A DNA stretch of 64,000 bases from positions 51,298,758-51,362,757 of the forward strand of contig OX485805.1 of assembly GCA_950295325.1 (NCBI GenBank). The letters run 5' to 3'. Shown piece by piece: positions 57,771 through 64,000 of the stretch. The translations under genes and the position numbers were made by a program. Under the pieces are notes generated by a model, which saw only the letters and a program-made list of their open reading frames with translations, ran no database searches and was not told where the DNA came from. The first letter of the stretch is position 1. Each line of letters opens with the position of its first letter. This DNA comes from Polytrichum commune (lineage: Eukaryota > Streptophyta > Polytrichopsida > Polytrichales > Polytrichaceae).

Positions 57771-58642
57771 TAAAAATAATGTACACCTATGGGTGACGAT
57801 TGGGCCTCATGTCCAAAATCCACCAATTTGGTATGATGAACTTAAGACCGCGCAACCAAAACCCACGTTGTAGGTATGTGAGGTTAAGGCCGTGTGGTCA
57901 AAACCAAGCAAACCGCTCAATATGAAAGGCAAGGTTTAGGTTGCATGGCCTAAATTCCTCCTAACTCTTGACTAGGAGCTCAAGAGATTAGAGGTGAGAC
58001 TAAAGTCTAGGATTAGAAATGGGAGGAGTGTAGGTGGTGTAGCCCAAACTCCAAGTCAAGAGTTCGGAGGAGTTTAGTCCACACGGCCTAATCTACATCA
58101 ACGAAGAGGTGGTTTGAGGGTTGAATTAACACCAATATATTTTAGTATTGTTATTTGTAATGTGATTAGGTATTGTTCTAATATAAAACATTGCAAGGTT
58201 TAGGTTGCACGTGTGAACTTTGATGGTTTAGACCATCATCCTAAACGTTTGCATCATATAGGTATTGTAGTTTTTTTTTCTTATACAAGCATTGCAGAAG
58301 ACAAAGAATGCCTAAGAACAATACAATTCAAGTTTCTCTCCGATTTAGGTAGACACAGATGCAATGCTCATTGACTGAAAGCCACAAGCGAAGGAAAACA
58401 ATCTTATTAGTATAAGTTTGCAAAGGACAATTTGGCTCCTTTAAATGTGTCTTAAATTGCCAATGCATCTAACAAACCTAATGAATGGTTGTTTATATAG
58501 ATGTGATATACATTTAGTCTATTCAAATTATAGATATGGTTAGTATTAAGCTTATTTAATTAAAGATTTGGCACAAGGCATTGTGCTTGAGACAACATAA
58601 TATTGTAAAAGAACTCATAATTGTGAGTTTTTGTTATGTTTG
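57771..58642. other. No gene recognised
   Basis: AT-rich sequence with repeated phrases 'gcatggcctaa' and 'cacggcctaat' and related wording between 57840 and 58110 that suggest degenerate short repeats. No coding signal. Confidence 0.35.
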
Positions 58643-58884
58643 TACAGTCTAACCTTGATAATATCACACCATCCGTTTCACCATAAAGTGTGATATAAAC
58701 AAGGTGTGACATATTTGATAATGTCACATTTTGAAGATTTGTGCATAATGTGATATTATCAAAAAAAATAGGTAGAAAATCAAAATGAAATTACAATGTA
58801 AAAAAAAAAAAAAAACAAACACAAGACTTCAATGTTTTTGAATGTAAAATATAATTCAAAATTGTGAATAACAACATGAGCACA

Positions 58885-59259
58885 TCACAATGTGTCATTG
58901 AGATCAGGTAAAGACCTCTCACTAGAGACAAAGAAGCTTCTAATGTCACATTGTTTTAGTGATGTTAAATGTCCAACACCAATTCTAATGAGTTTGTCAT
59001 GGATGTTTTCCATTCCTAACAACTCATGAGTGTTGAAAATCTGAGAACCTTGGCTAGCCATAAAATTCAAAACATCTTTAGCATATTTTTGTGCATCGCT
59101 TAGCTTCACTACTTTAGACTCATCATCATTGCTATCAACAATCAATGGGTCTTCTTTCATGGAATCAAGTACATGTTCGCCATCTTGCACTAATTGCACA
59201 AGCTCCTCAGTAGAATATTCCACCTCAATAGAATATTCCACTTGACATACATCTCGCAC
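58885..59259 (-). pseudogene. C-terminal remnant of a pogo-like transposase
   Basis: The frame is acidic: STEELVQLVQDGEHVLDSMK, then DDESKVVKLSDAQKYAKDVL. It resembles the 'TDEEIVxxV....EDEE....S..EAxxALExLRxFL' tail common to pogo/Tigger proteins, and ends in TAA. The DDE core is missing. Its position within pogo-type terminal repeats supports the call. Confidence 0.55.
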
Positions 59260-59497
59260 CTTGTCCTTAATAATTCATACGCTACCGAATTCACAAAGCT
59301 ATGCAACAATGCCAACGAAGGCTTACAAGAGCAAAAAACCAGCCAATCACTAGCTTCCAATGTAGCAACAACAACAAAAACAACAACACAACGAAGAACA
59401 CCTGCACTGCATGAAGAAACACAAGCCTATGATAGAAAGTGTGCATTTAAATTCCAAATGAACAATGGTTCATTATATACAAGTGAGCTCGACCATG

Positions 59498-59650
59498 AGC
59501 TTGACTAACCTACCTAGGAGACTGTTTCTACTTATGAGCTTGACTAACCTACCTAGAAGACTGTTTCTACTTATGAGCTTGACTAACCTACCTAGAAGAT
59601 TGTTTCTACTTATGAGCTTGACTAACTAATCTAGAAGATTGTTCCTAATT
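59498..59650 (+). repeat. 39-bp tandem repeat, about four copies
   Basis: The unit gagcttgactaacctaccta followed by gaagactgtttctacttat is repeated at 59498, 59537, 59576 and 59615, with the last copy diverged. Confidence 0.92.
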
Positions 59651-60280
59651 GAATGCCCACTTAGGATGAGCGGCTAACACTTATGATCTTACTAGATTCT
59701 CCTATGCGACTATTGACTATAGAAACAGTGAAGACCGTGCCACATATCTTGAGATTTCTACATTGCAAACCAATTGAACTAATTTAGCTTAAGTCGACAC
59801 TACTCTGTACCAGCTCAGCTAAACCGTAGAACTTAACATCCTAAATTACTTCACACAAGCTGAAACCCTCAAAGACACATAGGTGAACACATGTGACGGA
59901 AGGTGGGGTGCATAGAGGCCAAGAAGTCTTGGCAGTGCTGTCAAAGACAACACCTTTGAGTGTCGTGTATAGACAGCACCGTTCAAGGTTGGTGCACAGA
60001 GGCGGCTCATGACCCTTTGAATAACATTGCATTTATCACAGGGGTGGCTCATGACCCTTTTGGCTACTACAATATGTCCATCCAACCATCACATACAATC
60101 CATCCATATTTGATATTATCACATTTACACTACGGATTTTGGAAAAAAATAGTGACATTAACAAGGGTGATAGGGATAATAACGAGGGAGTTTTACACTA
60201 AGAAAATCGGTTTCAAACTTTTAGGTGACAGTATCAAGGTGTCCCATTAACAAGGGTGACATTATCAAGGTTAGACTGTA

Positions 60281-60939
60281 CTTGGATTATATATCTATTA
60301 TATACCAAATATATATTTGATTAGATGTCTTGATCTTTTACATTTGCGATTACATAGCATGTTTGGTGCATGCTTTCTTAATTCAGTAATAGGTAATTTT
60401 CAATACAGAATTTTTAGCCAATAAGTATATTGAAACTAGTTTTAGTTTCATTTCTTGATTTAAATAACTAGTTCGTTAATGCCGCAATATTTTATATGTG
60501 AGTATCCTTCAATGATGTTTTGCCCAATATTATGGTGTGATAAAGAGTGGTAGTTTAAATTGAGACTTGAGATAATCTCAAATCTATGAATCTAGTGGTA
60601 TGTATTTGGAATAACTTCCTAATCTGAAGCAAAAGCTTGAGTGTGGATCCCACCATTTATGCACATTAATTACCAATATTATATGACTAATTGGACTGTA
60701 AAATATCATATTACGAGCGTCGTAGTCATAATATTGAGGTAAATTAGCACCAAAAAGATTGGTCAATGGGAAATGCATCATAAAATCAAATGAGACCATA
60801 GATTGCAATTAGCCTACACAATATAATACCCCTCCCCAAAAAAATCAGTCTAATGCAAGTAATTATTATCATTGAGATAACCATATGTAGGTGGGAAAGA
60901 GCTATGAACACATTAGAATTAAAAAAATGTTAATGGGGT
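60281..60939. other. No gene recognised
   Basis: AT-rich sequence. The minus-strand frame at 60584-60808 has no domain. Confidence 0.35.
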
Positions 60940-61363
60940 ACCTTAACATTATTCAGTTGCATGGTTGTGTTCCATTCTATATTTAGCATATAATATGGGC
61001 CTTTACTATCTCACCTTCATTGAAAGAAACTTAGAATATAGGAAGAAATTGATGCTGGTACAAATAATGAATAGTGTTGGTTTGAGTGGTAAGAATATTG
61101 TGAATAGTGTCAATCTTTTCAATTATAGATGTGCTATTAATAGTATCATAGGAAATTATTGGGATGAACATTGTTTTCATTGAATATTATGGGATGAACA
61201 ATAATATTTGCGAATAATGCTAGGGTTATAACTCCACCCAAATTTCCAAGTTCAACATGGATGCATGAATAATAAACGAATATTCCCAAATTATTCGAGG
61301 GCCCATGGAATATATTTGACATGTTCCAGAGTCATGGAACCGACCCACACGGCTGAATAATGT
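60940..61363 (-). repeat. Dispersed repeat, copy B, with short inverted ends
   Basis: This is the inverted match of 39424-39835. This copy has TTAACATTATTCAG at 60947 and CTGAATAATGTTA at 61353-61365, so it may be a MITE of about 420 bp. No TSD longer than two or three bases is evident. Confidence 0.65.
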
Positions 61364-61365
61364 TA

Positions 61366-63000
61366 TGACTTTGAAACCCCTTAAAAGGGGGTAAAACACT
61401 TGCTTACCTCAACAACTTGGCCTCATTGGGATCTTTACCATCACGTGGTGATCTCAACGGTAATATTTACTCATGTCAACTTGAGATTCTGAAAGGATGT
61501 TTATTACATAGGCTACTTTCAATCTATACGGTTACAATTCTAAAATCCAATATGTCATTTTCAAAAATCCCCAACCCATCGCATGTGAGGCAGAGCATTG
61601 CCATTTGTTAGCACTGGGGGTGACCACCCAATCAAAAAAAATAGTTGAATTCTTTAAATTATTTTCTCATGTGTCAACTCCCAAAATTGTGGCCAAGGGT
61701 CAATTGTCATAACAAGACTCAACTGATGAGTTGTGTTCGTGGACCCCACAGTAGATTCAAGAATAAAACCTTCACATGTCGGAATTCCAGTGCCTCAAAC
61801 TGAATCCAAAGTCAAGATAATTGAATACATCTCAACAACTAAGTAATGTTATGGTATGGGATTGTGCTTCTTTCTCTTGATCTAAGGATACCAATTTCCC
61901 AATGTGACCGCCAAGTCATCCAACCTTACCCTTCATCTGAGAATTGTGGGCAACTTAAAACATATCGCTTATGCATTAAAAGGATTAATATCGATGCAAT
62001 GCATACATTTAAAGGATTTTTTCTATGTATTCTATATGAACATAAATAGTCATGATTATGTCATATTGATTCCAATCTCACTCAGCCATGTCAATGGTAC
62101 ATGTTACACTAGAGCACTTGTCACAAACAATTGAAAAAACCACCATTGGTATATACATAAATTTCAATTGCGAGAGACATGTGCTCGTATAATGGGTGCA
62201 AAGTGAGCAAACTTGGGAATCCTACTAGGGGAAAGTGACAAAGTTAGGCAACCTAGTTATCTTGGTCACAACTATTGGAAAGCAATATCCACCTCTTAGT
62301 CGAGGTTGTAACCTCATGCGACGAGACTTTGAAAAGGTAGAGGATGCTTAAACCGACATACAAGCTACTGCATATACACATGGCTATGTGTTTGATATAA
62401 AAAAAATATCATATTAGCCTTTGGGCTAAACATGGGTATAAAGAAAGGAGAAGAAAAAAATAGTCTCAATTGAATATTTGATGAATATTCAAAATCAAAA
62501 CCACTAGCTTTCTTAAACTAATGCATAGATCCCGTGTATGACGACCTTGCATATGATGAGGATCCCCAACTTCATTGCCTAGAACCAACACACCATAGTT
62601 GGGTACTAGACCAAAGCCCAACTAATAACGATGCGCAAAGTCACATGGCCACCTCCATGATCCCACCTGGTTCGCTTACAAAACCATTACCTTACCATCA
62701 TGGATACTGACCCCCTTTATGCCTAGAACCGACTTGCATTGCGCTTGGTGGGCCTAACTCATTGGCTTTGTAAATTGAATGGCTAGAAAAGTTTGAATAA
62801 GAGGTGTATTCATTGAAAGAGAAACTATACTCATTTCATTGATTGTAAACTTCATCAAACTTTAAAAGTTAAAAAATGTCTGCAACATTTGAAAGGATTT
62901 GAGCCCTCATAAGTGTCTTATTAAAGAACATGCCACCCAATGCCCCTACTCTTCAACATCACTCTAAGGGCCGCTTTACACACATACCAAGAGCCCTGAC
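61366..63000. other. No gene recognised
   Basis: AT-rich sequence with short frames on both strands and no domain signal. Confidence 0.35.
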
Positions 63001-63017
63001 AATGGAAATCTAAAGAC

Positions 63018-63051
<34 letters not shown>

Positions 63052-64000
63052 TGTTGGCACAAATTGAAGATTCAATTGCAAGAAGAAGGAACCAAAATAC
63101 AACCACCACGGGGGAGCCAATGCAACTTGAGGGGAAATCAAAGAATAAAGTCCATCTGAGGTCTAACCTTCCAAGTGACAACTAAGTTACTCCAAGTCAC
63201 AATAAGACCTTTGACCCCCCCCCCCCCGGCGCCAAGTCATAGAACGTTAAGAATGTCTTGGTAGGCAACATCTAGGGCCGTTTCCGAATCCGAAAGAGTC
63301 CGTTTCCACTCAATCCTACCATAAACCTACAAGGCGTCCCAAATGACTTGATTTGTTTTCTCAATGGACCATTGCAGAGCATTAAATGCCAAATCGTTCT
63401 ATTGACGCCAAATATTCTCACAGAAGGCCACTCCTCAAGAAGAACTAGATGCGGTTGAACCGTGTCTGTGCCTTGCACAAAGGTTGATCAAAGAGGCATT
63501 GCATCATGAAAAAGGATTTTTGCAAGCCAAGGTTCCCTCTTTTGGCAAGGAGTTGCCACATGATATTGGTAGCATATTGCCATCCTTGTTGAGCAAGTGG
63601 ACAATTGAAGAACCTAGGACTGTGGACCGCAGTGGGGGCAAATTTTGTCAATCTCTACTGAGATTTTCCATGCCACTCATTAACCGCCACAGCTAAGGAC
63701 CCTTCAAAATTTGTAAAAAGTAGAAATTCAATTTTACAATTGTTGGGGCCCTCAAGCTTAGTGTAAAACGAAAGTGGCTTTTGTTGAGGGATCACAACAG
63801 AGGTTTGGGTTCGAATCTCCATCATGGCAATGAAATAATATTTCTGAAAATTAATGACAATCTGATTGATTGTCATGCCCCTAGCTTTGTGTTAAGCCCA
63901 CCTCTTTTTGATGTACTTAACGTAATATCTAGTACACCATGAATCACTATCCACTTGTTGTCATGTAGGACGCAATGTGAAATTTTTCATCGATTTAAAC
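63018..64000 (-). mobile_element. 3' end of a LINE retrotransposon, continuing beyond the window
   Basis: The minus strand, with frame changes, reads HSPRFFNCPLAQQGWQYATN (the zinc-binding domain after reverse transcriptase), then LGLQKSFFMMQCLFDQPLCK and NDLAFNALQWSIEKTNQVIW, then DVAYQDILN. This is the usual C-terminal layout of plant L1-like ORF2. It ends near a (TTA)n tail at 63018-63050 (TAA repeat on the minus strand). A C run lies at about 63218-63230. Several frameshifts are present. The rest of the element is outside the window. Confidence 0.7.

Larger units (their letters stand above)
58645..60278. mobile_element. Pogo-like (Tc1/mariner) transposon remnant, 1634 bp
   Basis: The ends CAGTCTAACCTTGATAATAT (left) and CAGTCTAACCTTGATAATGT (right, reverse complement) form a 25-bp inverted repeat flanked by TA at 58643-58644 and 60279-60280. 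These ends and the TA TSD are typical of pogo-type elements. Internally only the C-terminal part of a transposase (59259-58885) is recognisable, so it is an internally deleted copy. A 39-bp tandem repeat lies inside. Confidence 0.85.

Noticed and set aside
63800-63820. tRNA B-box-like gggttcgaatct
   Set aside because: There is no A-box at the right distance and no cloverleaf; it lies within the LINE sequence.

Overview
This window looks like nuclear DNA of a land plant, probably a spore-bearing lineage (bryophyte, lycophyte or fern). That placement is an inference: genes have short GT-AG introns, most of the sequence is AT-rich with few genes, and the recognisable proteins belong to transposon families that I associate with such genomes. 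Almost every coding remnant is transposon-derived and broken. I see no rRNA, no CRISPR and no intact host housekeeping gene.

The main object is a 15.6 kb DNA transposon at 6019-21667. It has inverted termini built of TGAGC heptamers and a perfect 10-bp target duplication (GAGATAGACC). Two genes diverge from a shared ~0.5 kb spacer. To the right runs a Mutator-like transposase with a C-terminal SWIM zinc finger (12745-20761). To the left runs a multi-exon gene (6216-12222, minus) whose product joins a ParB-like domain to a DNA methyltransferase-like domain in the permuted order of bacterial N4/N6 enzymes, with a degenerate catalytic motif. The probable first intron of this gene holds two arrays of palindromic repeats. 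A diverged second copy of the same gene and of the transposon terminus lies inverted at about 36080-39113.

The insertions are nested. The giant element interrupts the 3' end of an older DDE transposase gene (3714-6018, resuming at 21678). A 4066-bp LTR-type element (15561-19626, TSD TGGAG), GC-rich and full of CCGGA, is inserted in the giant element's own transposase. Reading frames resume exactly after one TSD copy at both sites.

From 21.7 kb rightward: DUF7869-like transposon pseudogene (22.15-22.96 kb); hAT-type non-autonomous element with 8-bp TSD (25.19-25.85 kb); long AT-rich gene-poor stretches; a small GC-richer locus encoding an 82-aa hydrophilic protein with duplicated flanks (29.5-31.7 kb); second methyltransferase-like copy (36-39.1 kb); PIF/Harbinger-like MITE (40.48-40.87 kb); copia remnant carrying a minisatellite (45.0-48.3 kb); pogo-like transposase remnant (53.9-54.3 kb); LINE 3' ends (55.3 and 63.0-64.0 kb); FCP1/HAD-like phosphatase fragment (56.93-57.77 kb); and a pogo-like element with TA target duplications (58.6-60.3 kb).

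If the giant element worked as a unit when intact, the transposase would act on the heptamer termini. The ParB-methyltransferase-like protein could modify or mask DNA, perhaps at the palindromic arrays. That role is a hypothesis by analogy with VANC proteins of VANDAL MULEs and is not shown by the sequence.
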